Source: Polychytrium aggregatum
Lineage: Eukaryota > Chytridiomycota > Chytridiomycetes > Polychytriales
Direction of reading: 5' to 3'
DNA length: 64,000 bases
Assembly: GCF_025602895.1 (NCBI RefSeq)
Contig: NW_026516356.1
Coordinates: 30,514 to 94,513, forward strand
Of this stretch, positions 44,178 through 56,907 are shown one piece after another. The notes under the pieces are model-generated. The model worked only from the letters and a program-made list of their open reading frames with translations, did no database searches and was not told the origin of the DNA. The translations under genes and the position numbers were made by a program. How positions within the stretch are numbered: the first letter of the stretch is position 1; every line of letters starts with the position of its first letter.

Positions 44178-46685
44178 CTACTTTGGAGCAGTGAAGGTTT
44201 TGACGGGCGGCAGTCCAAGCTTGGACGCAGCCGCTCTGTAGTCCAAATTTCGAATCGGCATTCCCGTGGATCCGACTTCCTTTGCGTTCAGCATCGGAAT
44301 GCCGTCTGCATTCGTAAAGGTTCTCAGGTAGGCCTCCTGCATCGCCAGGATCGGAATGCGCAGGGCTTCGGTTGCCTGCACGACCGTCGAGACCTGTTCG
44401 TTAGTGGCCAACTTGAGAAAGTCGATGATCGAAAAGATGACGCATTCGACCTTGGAGTTTGCAATCGCAGAGACATACGCCGGCGGCATGTTGTTGAGCA
44501 GGGTCTCTGCCTTTTCGTCCTCGATTCCACGGCCCAGGAAATCGGCTTTGGGAAGCCTTGTGGGATCGATCTGCAAGTCTACCGGAAGAACCATTTCGGG
44601 GAACCACTGCCCCGGGCTCAAGTCCATGATTACGAGCTCCTCGGGGAGAACCTCATCGCCGCGCTTGATGTGCGTCCCTGGCAGCCACGGCACCACCGCA
44701 TGAGGTCGCTCGCTTGGTCGCTTTCCAACCGGGGGCCCAAAGTACTTCTTCATAAACCGCACCATTTTGGAGATTCGCACGCTCCCCTTCACGATAAAGT
44801 ACAGGTGCGTGTTGGCCGTGTCTTCGTAGACAATCTTGGTGTTGGCATCAAACTTTTGCACTCGGGAGGCTTGGACAGCCTTCTGAAGGATAACTTCCGA
44901 GCTGCGCTTGAAGATTGACAGGCTGTTGATCAGCATCACCCGCAAATCGACGTCGCTTCCGTCGTGTCCGTATGCGACCCGAAGAAACTCGTCTGGTCGG
45001 TGTAAACACGGATCCGGAGAGATGAGTTGGGCGGCATCTAGTCCGGCGACCTGGCTGCTGTCCCGTTCGTCGGGTTGCTGCTCCTCACGTTCCAGTGCTC
45101 CCGTTCCAGCGCTCCCGTTCCAGCGCTCCCGTACAACTCGCAGACCACCTTACCAACATTCACCCGAACAAAGTCGCATTGTGTCATGCACTCTGCGTTG
45201 TACGCCCTTGGCGGGATCGTGCCGGACATCAATTCGTTCGGCATGACTTCGCCGAAATGCTCGCCGACCTCAAGCTGCTGGAGCTTTATCCTGGTGTTGC
45301 CTCGCATCGTTTTGAAGAGCTGCACCTGGCCGTTCAGAATAAAGTACACGCTCTCGGCCGGGTTTCCTGTCTTGATCATCATGGTCCCCCGCTTTGCGGA
45401 TTGGAAGGTCATATAGTTGTAGAGCTGCCGCCGCTGATCGATGCTAAGACGCTTGCTGAACACTTGCATGGTCCGGGTTAGCACACGGTCCAGATTGGCA
45501 AGGTCCTGCGCTGTCCGAGAGCCATTGGGCTTCTTCAGGATCGACTCGATCTGCTCAGAGCAGAGGGCCAAGGGGGCGACAAGGACCCAAGAAGAGTAAG
45601 CGAACCACGGCAGCAAACACCATGGTTGTGCGCTGTCATGAATGGACACTCAGCAGTACGACTAACTCGATTGTCATGGACACATGTGCGGCATTGTCCA
45701 CTCTCACTGCCGGTGCCCAACCTCGCTGAAACGTGCGCGATTGGTAATTTCATACATGTCTACTAGCTCCTGCACCAATCGCATCGCTCGACCTTACCTT
45801 TGCTGCCGAGAGCATATCGGCCTTACCCTTGATCGCTCTCATGCCGTCTGCGCTGAGGTCGAGCTGCGCCGCCATACCGATGATATTCGCACCGGCAGCA
45901 TCCCTGGTTCGAGGCCTGAACTTTTTGCTGTCACTGACGGTCGTCGCCTTGTTGCGAAGCAGCCGAAGGACACTCTGGATGGCAACGTGCCAGTGCTGTC
46001 TCGCCTTCAGGCGTTTGTCCAGGCCGGCTTCGGCCACGATTTCGGAGACGTCGAGCATGGACTCGTCCAGTGGCCGCAGTGGCGACCTTTGCTTTGAACT
46101 CTGATTGCTGGGCACGTTCTCCATGAGGTTGTCGATGGAGGTCTTTCGGCAGTCCTCCTCCTTGACAAGACCAATCACCCCGAGAGACGTCAGGTCTCGG
46201 CCGCTGGGGATGCTATCGTCTACGCCGTCGAGCGGCGTGCCCATCCGGCTGGCCTGTGCGAGTCGCTCGAGTCTGGCCGAGATAGCTCCCTTGACAACCC
46301 GCTCGTCCCCGGTCTTGGCCCGGCGCTGTGTGCGGCCCTCGACGATCGATGTGAACGATTCCTTGTAGATCCGGCTGCCGAGGAGGTCGGGCCTGCTGGC
46401 CTGCCCGCTGTCCATTTGCATTGGGGCCGTGGTCAGTCGGGCTTGTGGATTCGCAAAAGCACCGCTGGGCTTTCGCAGCGCCGGAAGCGGATTCGTCCCA
46501 GAAGTAGCCACATATCGACTGGATCCGGCTCGGCCCGGGCTCGGCTTTACCGTGGCGGGCCGCGATGTCGTGGTGGAAGCAGCAGCGGGAGAGGTTCCTG
46601 AGAGGGGCTCTGGAGGATTGGCCAAGGCCGTGCTCGCACTTTTCTTGGAGAGCCCCGGATACTTTGAATCGGCCGCGGTGGTCAT
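44178..46685 (-). CDS. protein with two cyclic-nucleotide-binding-like domains
   Basis: Three exons, 46685-45798, 45550-45154 and 44992-44178, phases 0 and 1, give 699 aa. The first about 220 aa are Ser/Pro/Ala-rich and disordered, followed by basic helical sequence (RQHWHVAIQSVLRLLRNK). Domain 1 spans exon 2: FQSAKRGTMMIKTGNPAESVYFILNG, then a phosphate-cassette-like FGE...PPRAYNAEC that keeps FGE and the downstream Arg, so ligand binding is possible. Domain 2 in exon 3 has YFIVKGSVRISKMV but WFPEMVLP replaces FGE, with a roughly 60-aa insert, so it probably does not bind. No kinase or channel segment is present, so this is neither PKA catalytic nor a channel; it resembles CNBD-only proteins of flagellated eukaryotes. 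A zoospore or signalling role is speculation. Confidence 0.75.
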
Positions 46686-48612
46686 TTCGGCGTATTCCCT
46701 GGGCGTTGATGTAGCTTTTGGGTCAAGGCGGGTATCTGGTGGTAATGCAGAGTGACTTGTTTCAGCATCCCATAGCAGCCGCAGCACCCCGGAGAGAGAC
46801 TGTGTGCTTCAATTTGGGAGGGGGTTGGGATGTGCCCTCGTTATCGATGCAGATGCACACTGGCTGGGCACCATCCACACAAATACCAGTTGCCTTGACA
46901 GATATTTACTCCCACACTGCAGTTGCGTAGCGGATGACCTGCAGCCGGTTTTGAGCACGCTGGAGGCCCGGTATCTGCACAGGAAGAGTCGCCCCATGGG
47001 AACGCCAGAGATGAGTTGTGTGCATACTCGACCGACGCTGATAGCAACATGCCCCAGTATGGCAGTCACTCTGCTGCGAGTTCGTGTGGGAAGGCACCGT
47101 CGCTGGGATGCTACCTTGGAAGTGTTGTCCGATTGCCTCTTGTTATTGCTCGTTGCTTATCGTCGCAGGGGCCGTGAGAACGCAGGGGTTGGTCGCCGAT
47201 GGTCCCAAAACTAGTTGCGCGGGTGCGGAGACAACAACAACAGCAACGACAGTAGCAGCAGCAATAACAGCAACTAAAACGGCGACAGCGAGCAGTGGCA
47301 ACTGCAGCAGTCTCTCCAGTCTGGTGGCTATTTTTGGGCGGGGAGGGGCGACCGAGATGCTCTTTCGTCCACTGAACCACCACCCCCTCTCCAGCAGGAT
47401 CGAAGAATGGCCGCTGCAGAGCGGAGTGCCCCTGGTCCAGCCGCCGACCCCAGCGGGCAAACCCAAACCGATTTCTCAATGGAAGCCGCCGTCTCGAACA
47501 AAAACGCGTGACTTTGTGTGGGCGGATGATGCATTGTTGGTGATTGAGGATGGCCCGTCCACCGCCCCAGCGTTGTGTTGGAGTAACAGAGTGCCTATGT
47601 TGAAATGGGGCACTTCAGCATGCGGATGGCTTGTGTGGGCTGGATGATGTGGATCGGCGCTCGTACCGTCGTGATGGGCTCGGCTGACGATATTGGACTG
47701 AATTCGTGAGACAGACTTGCTCCATGGCGCGGACTGGCTCCACGCATTCACTGCTCGCTCACGATACCCAGGGATATGACTTTACCCACTCGGTCGTTGC
47801 TGGCCGGGTGTGATATGATTCGACTGCGGCGTTTCTTTGTTCGAACGAGACGATGTGCCCCATTGTCTATTCAACGCCCCATGAAGTCTCTGAAATCGAT
47901 CCTTCTTGGCTCTCCCTTTGCTGCATCGCTCAGAGATTCGCGAACCCCCGCTATTCCCTCGGCACCACTGCCAGTCGGTTCAGGCGGCCACCACTTTGGC
48001 ACCATTCCAGTCGCACACTCCGTGAGGATCACGCACACTCGCGGCTCGGTTTTCTTTTGTGAATTTATTGTATTGATAGCATTTCAAGTCTGTAGAAAAT
48101 ATGCCGCTTTCAAAAAAGCAGTCCCCCCATCCACCGAAACACAGCAACAAACTTGAGGGTCCCCCACGTTTATTACCGCATCTACCCACGATCTTTTCGC
48201 AAATCAAACACCTCTCCCCCATTAGTGCCTATGGTCCAAATAGACAGCAATAGGACTTGAACAAAACGTCGCAAATGCAAGGCAAGTGCAGGTCGAGAAG
48301 AACAGAAGAAAGAAAGAAAAAGGCAGTTTGATCAGAAAGGGCAAAAACACCACCGAACGAGCGGAGAAGAACCGGAAACGAAAGAGAAAACCCCGGGCAA
48401 AGACTGAATAAATACCAATCCTTCTCCAAAGTAACCGCCAAGGACAAACGCGTGCAAGTAGGCTTATTGTACTGAATGTGACCGCCAGGAGAGGATGCCC
48501 TCGTAAGGGAAAAGAAATGTCCAGCAAAACTTGATCGTTCCCACTTGACACTGCCTTTGTTTTGATAGCCATGCGTGCAGCTTTGCCGCCATAGCCAAAG
48601 AAGGAGAAAATC

Positions 48613-48643
<31 letters not shown>

Positions 48644-48838
48644 AGAGAGAAATTACCGTCTAGCCAAGCCAATTTTGCAAGAGACCCATTGGTATCGCCG
48701 TGTTGATGGAACCGTTGCCTCCAAGACAGTGTCGAGCGTGAGTGAGGTGAGGTGAGGTGATGTGAGGTGAGGTGAGGGTGGTGTGATGGAGTTCTCAAGA
48801 GGCCTTGAGAAGGGACGGTTCATCGGGACCCGAGACGG
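46686..48838. other. long intergenic region
   Basis: About 2.15 kb with no supported gene. Contains a CAACAG/CAGCAA-rich tract at 47228-47285 and (GAAA)n at 48615-48643, plus a GTGAG pentamer run at 48743-48778. The AT-richer part at 48050-48700 is the likely 3' flank of casein kinase I. Confidence 0.5.
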
Positions 48839-51428
48839 TTAGTAGCCCCTGGAGGGTCCGGGGGTGGTGTTTCGGCCAGGGACGCCAGGGGCGGGGGTCG
48901 ATCCTTGCATGCTGACAGCAGCAGTAGCGACTCGAGAGCTGCTTCGTGTGACGCCGTTGTCGCCGTAGGCAGCCTGTGGCTGTATCGGAGCACCCTGGAC
49001 GTTCAGGGCGCCCTGGCTGCCGCTTTGGTAGTAGTTGTTGTAGCCGTAGCCCTGGGGCTGGCCACCCATCGCAGGACCGGCGGCGGCGCCATACGAGGCT
49101 TGAGGATAGTTGGCGGCGGGGCGCGACGCCGCGGGGAGGCCGGGGGTGTTTGCAGACGCAATACGGGGCACGGCGGCGGCAGAAGGGCCGGCAGGAGCTA
49201 CGGCGCGATTGCCCTGTCTGGAGGTCCGAGAGACTGAGAATCAGCAAAGCAATCCACGCAATATCCATCGTTCGTAGCGACGGCAGACATCGGGCTGGTG
49301 CAAGTGCATGCAACCTACGCTTCCTCTTCATTGCCCTCCTGGCCGTTCTGGGCGATCAGGTTGCCAGAGCGATCTCGTCCTTCTTGCTGGAAGCCACCAA
49401 ACATGGCAATGTACAGCCCGAGTGTCAGAAGTGCCGGTTATGAGTGCACTCATTCGGCGATCCCCAGAGCCGATATACCCGCAATCGGCGCACCAATCCA
49501 TGAGAGCTGCGGCAGAGAGCAATAGACACCCACCAAGTACCGCTGGACGGTCCAGTCAAAGACATAGTCGTAGTGGTAGCTCTCGCGGATGAACAGGTCG
49601 CGGAAGAGCTTGCGGAGGTACGAGTAATCGGGCTTGTCATCGAAGCGGAGGGACCGGGTGTAGTTCAGATAAACGGCGAATTCGTTCGGGAAACCTCTGC
49701 AGCGATCGAATGGAGTAGCCGATATTAGGTTTTGAGGCAAGAGCAGGATCACCTGCACAGCGCGGATACGCTCTACATGCGCCAACTCCATGGCCGCATC
49801 GAGGACTGGATGGGCTCGAGATACACACCGGCACAGGGCTTCGGTCGGGGTGGTCATCTTCTTCTCCATGATACGGTCGTACTTTTGCTTCTTGGTCGCA
49901 GCCTTGAGTCCCTGCCAGGGCAGAGAGCCGCGGCAGAAGTACATCAGGACATATCCAAGCGACTCGAGATCGTCACGGCGCGACTGCTCTGATGAGGGTG
50001 GGCGAAATTGTGCCGAAAGAGATCCAATGGAGATCCCATATGGGTTTGGATGCGGCGTGCACGTGTCGGAGGCGATAAGGGAGGTCGCCGAGCGATGAAA
50101 GATCAGGGTGGTTAGAGATATTGGTCCGGTAGCGAGCGCGGATGCGGCTTCGATTGTCAAGGATCGTTGTGGACCGTAAATGGCAGAAGAACACTGTCTG
50201 CTTCGACAGAGCCACAACCTCAATCGCGACGGGATGCACCCCGAGCCATAGCCGACTGCCCCCAGAATTCGGATACCACGGCTGCAGTGCTGCTCTGGTG
50301 GTGGCAGCGGCACCCGGTTCGCACATTAGCACGGACACTTACCGACACCAAGATGGGTGTTGATACTGGCATATCGAGCCGTGCCAGTCAGGTTCTTGTT
50401 TTCCTTGTAGGGAATGTGGAGATGGGTTTTGGGATCGCGGTACTTCTTGGCAAGTCCAAAGTCGATGACGTTGACCTGGTTGCCGCGTTTGGCCAGACCC
50501 ATCAGGAAGTTGTCGGGCTTGATATCACGGTGCAGGAAGTTCTTGGAATGGATGTACTCGACTCGGGAAATCTGTGGTGCCGACAGAGAAGCCATTAGGC
50601 GGTGTTTCGTATTTGCAGATAGCACTGGGAACAGGCAAGCGCGAGGAGCTGGCAGCGCTGACGATGATCAGCACCGAGAGTATGCGGGTAGAACCACAGC
50701 AGGGTGACTCACCAGCTGGTCGGCAAGAAGCAGAACGGTCTTCAAGCTGAATTTACGGCTGCAAAAGTTGAAGAGATCCTCCAAGCTCGGGCCGAGCAGA
50801 TCGAGCACCATGCAGTTGTAGTCGCATTCTGTGCCAAACCAGCGAACGAAGGGAATACCGACTGACAGGACGAAACGCAGACACATGCAAGCCGGGCCCA
50901 GTTAGCTGAGAGCACATATGCATGTGACGGGTGGCAGTCTTGACCGCGACATATCCATGGCATTTACCTCCACCGGCGAGAGACTTGTAGACACGCGCTT
51001 CGTACTCCAGCTGCGGGTGCTTGGCCTTGATCGACTCTAGCTTGAGCGCAACTTCTTCGCCGTTGACGATGTTGGTACCTGGGCGTCAGAAGCACACAGG
51101 CCAAGAGGAGGAAAAGCAATCGGCCAGAGCAGCAGGGCATCAATAGAGCAGCAAACACAGCGATCAGTCTCGATAACACAGCAAAATAGCGGCAATATGG
51201 ATGCCGATAGCAACGATCATGACAATCACAGCAATGGCCGACACTCGAGACAGCTTCTGGGATCGGCAGCAGCGGCGCTGGATGACGCATCCGTGACTCA
51301 CCCAGATAGATGTCGCCGAAACTTCCGCTACCGATTTTTCGTCCGATCTTGTACTTGTTTCCAACTCGCAGATCGAGCAGAGAACTCGGTGGTCCCTGGG
51401 ATGACGACGATTGTGGGTTGTTTTGCAT
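48839..51428 (-). CDS. casein kinase I (CK1) family Ser/Thr kinase
   Basis: Eight exons: 51428-51302, 51078-50968, 50861-50713, 50571-50343, 49988-49829, 49696-49534, 49386-49319 and 49217-48839, 461 aa. Kinase landmarks appear in order: [52 protein letters not shown], and the CK1-specific [20 protein letters not shown] where SIN replaces the usual APE. The kinase domain ends at about residue 300 (DWTVQRY). The tail is Gly/Gln/Asn/Ser/Ala-rich ([10 protein letters not shown]) without an obvious C-terminal prenyl-Cys motif, so it resembles the delta/epsilon/Hrr25 type more than palmitoylated yeast Yck1/2. It phosphorylates primed or acidic Ser/Thr sites. All seven introns keep frame, including a 68-bp exon 7. 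Confidence 0.92.
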
Positions 51429-53509
51429 GGTGACGATGGGGAGTGGGGGGGGGATAAAATACAACTGAGGCTCTAGCTGCAGGTGGTGACGGTGGTGAGG
51501 TCGAAAATGAAGTCAGCATCGCATTTGCTGTCGCTTGTCCATTTGCGCTGGCGAGCAAAGAGTTGAGACGGGATAGAGGGTAGCGCCGATATCCAGGTCG
51601 CGTTGGGGTCGGGGCGAGTGCGGATAATTACATGTGGATGTGCTGAGGAGGCCGGTTCGAAGACGGGTGAAGGCCTCAGCTCAAGAGTCTGGGATCGGTT
51701 GCGACGGGCAACAGACGATAAGCGCAAGGACCACCAGGGCGTATCGTTCAAGAGGCGCGAGTAAAAGGTCGGAGAGCAATTCGCGAGCGATTGCAGCGGC
51801 CGGACCACAGGTCGATAGATTTGCAGGCGACGGCCAACGGCGTTGGGATGGACGCCGAGCGAGGAGGGAGGCGAAGCAGATGTCAACGACAAGGCAGACA
51901 CGCGATGAGGGCAACCCGACAGGGCAAGGCTTGAGCGGCGACGAGAACGACACGAATTCGCTGATGCGAGCCGGTGCAAAAAACGCCAGCAGAGAGGGGA
52001 TGTCCTTCCGGTCCGGCAGGAGAGAATCCCGGCGCGTACCTTATTTTGCGTTCGGGAGGAGCTGGTGTGGGCCAGCAGCAAAGCAATGCGACAGACCAAG
52101 AGCAGAGACAGAGGGGTATAGACCGGCGACTGGGGTCAATCGAAAGCCGCAGAGAAGCGATATCGACGGACAATGCACCTCACGGAAGGACCTGACATAT
52201 AGGTCCACCTGCCAAAAGGCAAAACCCCTCCTCACGCCCCGAAGCGCTATTGTGCTTGGCCCGCAATGCCACAGGGCGAGCGCTTTGCGGGTTGATTGGG
52301 GGAGAGCCGCTGTGCCGTGGCTGCTGATGCTGCTTGCTGCTGCTGATGTTGCTGTTGTTGCTGATGCCACACAATGCGAACATGTGGTCGAATCGGTATC
52401 GCAGAGGGGCAACAGCTCTGCTTTGTCTCTTTTCAGGCAGACAGGCAGACAGACAGACAGGCAGACAGACAGACAGCAGCTAACGCATCCAGAACACAGC
52501 CGCCATCCGTCGCTCCCTCCGTCAATTACAACCAGGACAAAGCTGACGACACCAAAACAGCTTCACAGCACGATGCTCACCTCTGCAGCTACAGAAGGAG
52601 GCGGAGATATTTTTGGTGGTCCGGTACGTATGAGACCCAGCAGTGGCGGTGTGACCAGAAGAGGCGAGATGGGCAAGGTCAGAGATTCCGAGTTTTTGTT
52701 TGGAGGCGGGGGTGTGCTCGCAAAACGCAGGACAGCGAGGCCAGAGAGCGCGGCGAGAGCGCCGCCAACGGGAGCGAGGACGCGGCGAGAGCACAGCGAG
52801 GCCCCGGCGAGGCCTGCTGGAATAGGGATCTCGGGTCTGTGACACGGAGAAGGCAGCCGAGGCCCATCGGGGCAGAGCGACTCTCGCCTGCTGGTCTGAT
52901 GATGGCCTGGAGCCGACAAACAGGGAGACACCAGCGCCGGAACGAAACAGAACAGAACGGCAGCAAGCAGGGCCTTTTCCGTCGCCGGCAAGTCGTCGGG
53001 CAGACGGGTGCCCTCTTGCCTACCTGGGTGCCCAGCAGGAAAGCCGGCGGCCGGTCGGGAGCAGAGATGGGGGAGAAAGGACAGGGGCACCACAGCAGCG
53101 ACGCCAGACCCTCCTCTTGGCTGCTGCTGCTGCTGCTGCTGCTGCGGTGGTGGGGCGCTCCCGCCATGTCCAGAACAGCCGGCTGCACACACACACACAT
53201 TAACGCCAGACACTGCCTGTGGCAGCGCTGCTTTGTCGAGCCGTTGTGGCGAACGCATTGGCCGTTGGAGGAACGGAAAGGAAGGAAGGGGGGCACTGAT
53301 GATTACCAACATAGATGTACATATCAACATATAATGCATCGTCTAACAATTGTCGCGCTTCTCTATCTCGTCCTGGCCAGCAGCAGACTCAGCACCATCG
53401 TATCAGGATCGTCGGACAACACGCCAGCCGGCTCCTCGGACAAGCAATCCAGCCCCGGCAGTCGGACAGGGCACCCGTTGCCCAGGCGGCATGGCATTTG
53501 CCGGGCTGG
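51429..53509. other. intergenic region with CAGA, CTG and CA tracts
   Basis: About 2.1 kb upstream of CK1 and downstream of the bHLH gene. Simple repeats: CAGACAGG/CAGA at 52435-52478, (CTG)n at 53121-53145, (CA)n near 53188-53200. Several open frames over 250 codons overlap on both strands with no domain; none is called. Confidence 0.5.
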
Positions 53510-55642
53510 CTACAGCGTCGAGTGAATCCATGACTTTTCGCCGGAGACCGGGATATCCATGCTGCCAAAGGCCGGCAGAGTCGAGACCATCCCGTCGAAG
53601 CCTTGTGGGGCAAGCGCACCTCCGACCCGGCCAAACTGGGGCGCTGCCAAGCTGGAGCGGAAGCGGTTGAGCTGGAGCTGGTTCTGCAGCGTGTGCAGGG
53701 TCTTGAGCAGCTCCATGTTCTCTGTCTCGAGCTCCTTGGTGAACTCGACCGTGCGGTTCAGAATGGTGCTCTTGCTGCTGCCTTCCTTCAGGCCCGGAAC
53801 GATCTGGTTCAGAGTCTCGAAGCCTTCGCGAATCAAGTTTCGTCGCCGCTGTTCCGACATGATGTGGTTGAACTTTTTCTCCTGCTCGGTGAGGAGCTCC
53901 CGCCGCTTGCGCGAGGCTCCGTCCTTCTTCTTCAGACCGTCATCCAGGAAATCTGCGGCTCCGTCGACAGACTCGGGCTTGACAGCCGTGCCGTCCGGAG
54001 TCTCGGGCAGCGATGACTCGGTCTCGGAGAGCTTGTCGCCGTTGTCGTTTGATGATGATGCCGGCGGCGAGACCGACTTGAGCCTCTTGGTCGTCTTGGC
54101 TTGCGGATCGGTGACTTTCCGCTTGACATATGTCCGTCGCGGGGGCTGTGGCTGGGACATTTGCAGGGCAGACGACGAATGCGGGCTGGATGCGGAAGGC
54201 AGCACAGATGACAGAGAGTCTTGGCTGCCCTTGAGGGTGTTGATGTGGTCCAGCAGCGGTTGCAGTGGACTGGGATCTTGCGGAGATTGCGGGACAAGGT
54301 ATAGTGATTGAGACGAGTTCATGGAGGACGAGGTGCCCGAATGGGACATGTCCGAGCCAAAGGCCGAAACCAGCGACGAGATGCCGGAGGATACGTCGCC
54401 CGAGTAGGGCTTATCCCCAGCAACGCCAAAGCCCATGCCAGGACCCAGCGACGGGTTCTGGGCTGGCTGGTGGATCGAGCTGCTGAGACCCTGGAAAGCA
54501 TCGGTCATGAGTGAGGGAGTCTGGACCTGCGGCGCAAGCTGCTGGGCAAAGTGGTTGAGGCGCTGCTGGAACGACTTGAAGGGGTCCGGCTGGAACATGT
54601 GTTGCTTCATGGATTCGTACGGTTGGGTGAGGGTAATGGAGTCGAGGTGGGCATTGGAGCGAGACTGGGCAAGCGACATGGGATTGGATGCATTGGGCTG
54701 GCCAGAGAATGTGGAGTTGTCTGGCAGCATCGGCCACGGGGCTGTCGGTGTCTGGGCGTTCCAGGCAAGTTGCGAAGACTTTGAGACGAGACCAGGGCCT
54801 GACGGTGCAAACGGCACTGGCAGCGAGCCAGATGTTTTGAGCGGGGTCGAGAAAGGCGCCGAGCCGTCGGTGGCCATGACTTGGCTGATATGGGCAGGAT
54901 CGAGGAAGCTGTTGGACAGAACCGGGGTGGTATTGGCCGAGTTGGCAGAGCCGATCAGGTCCAGAAACTCGCTGAAGAGCTCGTATTCTTCCCGACAGAG
55001 GATCTGCGAGTCCGAGGTGACATTGATATCCTGCAAGGTCAGCAGCGACGGCGACATGGGACACGGGATCGAGATGCTCTCAAAGTCTGGGTGGTGCCGC
55101 ACAGCGGAGAGAGATAGGGAGCAGAGTCAGAGGGTGGTTGCGGTTGCGGTTGCGGTGGCCGAAGCGATAGGTGCTCGGGTCGGGGCCCGGTGTCGACGGC
55201 TGCAAGTGCATGAGGAGTTGCAACAGTGTGGTGCGGTTCCGTATCGGAAGCAGCGGGACTGGAAAGCAATGGTCAAGCCCCAATCGGGACCCGGCCGCAG
55301 ATAGCAGCGCTTACCGCCAGGCGGGCCGAGCTCGGGCTTTGTGGCCATGACGGAGCCAGCGTCAAGCGAAAGCTCAGGCATGGCCATGCCGTTTTCTCGG
55401 ACACCAAAGAAACGAGCCGACAGGGGATCGACGGGTGTGTTGAGCAGTGGCGAATGCAAGAGGAAGGACGGCTGCAGCTTTGGCGAGATGGGTCGTTGGA
55501 GCTTTGGCGAGATGGGCGGCTGGAGCATGCCGAGGGAGGACGACACCAGGTGATGGGCCGGGGTGGGAGATGATCCAGGCAGCGTGAAGAACTGCGGTGG
55601 TTTGGCCGCGGCATCGGAGAGGAAGGCAGAGGACGAGTCCAT
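53510..55642 (-). CDS. bHLH transcription factor
   Basis: Two exons, 55642-55315 and 55086-53510, phase 1, give 634 aa. The N-terminal half is Ser/Pro/Gln-rich with repeated SPKLQ units (PPISPKLQRPISPKLQPSF), typical of activation or MAPK-docking segments. A basic bipartite region (KRKVTDPQAKTTKRLK) is followed by an acidic linker, then the bHLH: NHIMSEQRRRNLIREGFETL, loop, VPGLKEGSSKSTILNRTVEF and a helix extending into a short Leu-rich coiled coil (LETENMELLKTL). His, Glu and Arg at basic positions fit E-box (CANNTG) binding. The C-terminus is about 45 aa. Target genes cannot be told; among fungal bHLHs it looks nearer to the Ino4/Tye7-like type than to SREBP (no TM segments). Confidence 0.88.
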
Positions 55643-56907
55643 TGGTGCGTGGATGGACAGATGCGAGCGGGTGACGGAAAGGAAAGGAAAGGAAAGCAGC
55701 GGAAAGAAACGGCAGAGCGAGCCAGACGATGTGCGATCGGGAATGCCGTTGGTTCAGCCAAACGGAGGGGGTGTCAAGTGAGATGCCGCCAAGGGGATGC
55801 AGTCAAACAGATGGAGCCAAACAGATGCAATGGATGGAGATGTCGATGAGAGACAGTCCAGATACGATGTCGCCAAGCGGACGCAGTCGGATCGGCGGAC
55901 GGAGGGATGAGTGAGTGAATGAATGGGTGGATGGACGCAGCCCAATGGATATTGTTGATGGATGCTATCGATGGATGTTGTCGATGGATGCTGTCAATGG
56001 AAGGAATCAACGGGAGTGCAGTCGACTGGATGCTATCGGACGCAATCAGATGCGGGTCGGCCGGGGTGATAACATGAATCGCTTTCAGATGCAAACGAGG
56101 CGGGGAGGTGACGTCCACCAGTGGCAGCCAAGGCGATCGCTCGCTGCGTGCGCTCGTTGGTGCGCTGGTTTTGTGCGCTCTCGCTGGTGCTGCCGTTGCT
56201 TGTCTGGCCGCGGTGTCCCCGTGCCCGGCGCCGTTTTTGGCCGCCCGCCCGTCTCGGCCCTCTCGCCCCGCCTCGCTGGCGGACGGCCTCTGTCACATGC
56301 AATCGGCATATGCCAGCGCCCGGAAGTGTGTCGGTTTTGCCTGTTGGGCCGGCCTTGTGCCGCTGCACAGCGCGGGCGCCCTGCCTCTGTGGGGGCTGTG
56401 TCGCCCTTGCGTGTGTGTGTGTGTGCGCAGGTCACCTGCCCGCCGCCCGCCCAGTCTCGCCCGATCTCGCCCGGTCTCGCCGGGCCTCGGTCGTGCTGTG
56501 TGGGCCACCAGGCCAAACAGAGCGGTCTGCTGGTGGGCCGCCAGACCGGGAGATTCGTTTCAGCCCCTGGACGCCTGGCCAAAACGGACGGGCTGCTGCG
56601 CTGCTGCTGCCCTGCTGTTGATGTACCCGTACACTCGCACGGTTGCGGTCTCGATGGGCCGCGATCGGCTGGCAGCCAACATCGTTCCCAGGCTGCATTC
56701 AAATGGCCATCGCACCAAGTTGTCCCGCAGGAATATCGTATCCGCCATGCAATGCCATGCAGCCCGATAGAGTGCAATGTAATGTGATTCTGGATCTGCA
56801 ACAGAGGCACCAATGCCTTCAAAAAACAGCACGACCCGCTTCATTGCGCTTGTTGTCTGCTGTTGCGCAAAGGCACCTTCGCCGTGGCCGTGTTGCCGCC
56901 TTGCGTG
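55643..56907. other. intergenic region with GGATG-rich short repeats
   Basis: About 1.26 kb. From 55820 to 56030 there are many interspersed ATGGATG / GATGCTATCGATGG words but no clean array. Open frames on both strands lack domains. Upstream region of the bHLH gene; 3' flank of NSE4. Confidence 0.5.

Noticed and set aside
51634-53525. Long plus-strand frames (up to 402 codons) opposite the CK1 leader
   Set aside because: Low-complexity, repeat-derived residues, no domain, and overlapping frames on the other strand.
56085-56822. 245-codon minus-strand frame between bHLH and NSE4
   Set aside because: Three overlapping frames of similar length on both strands and no recognisable motif; likely chance.
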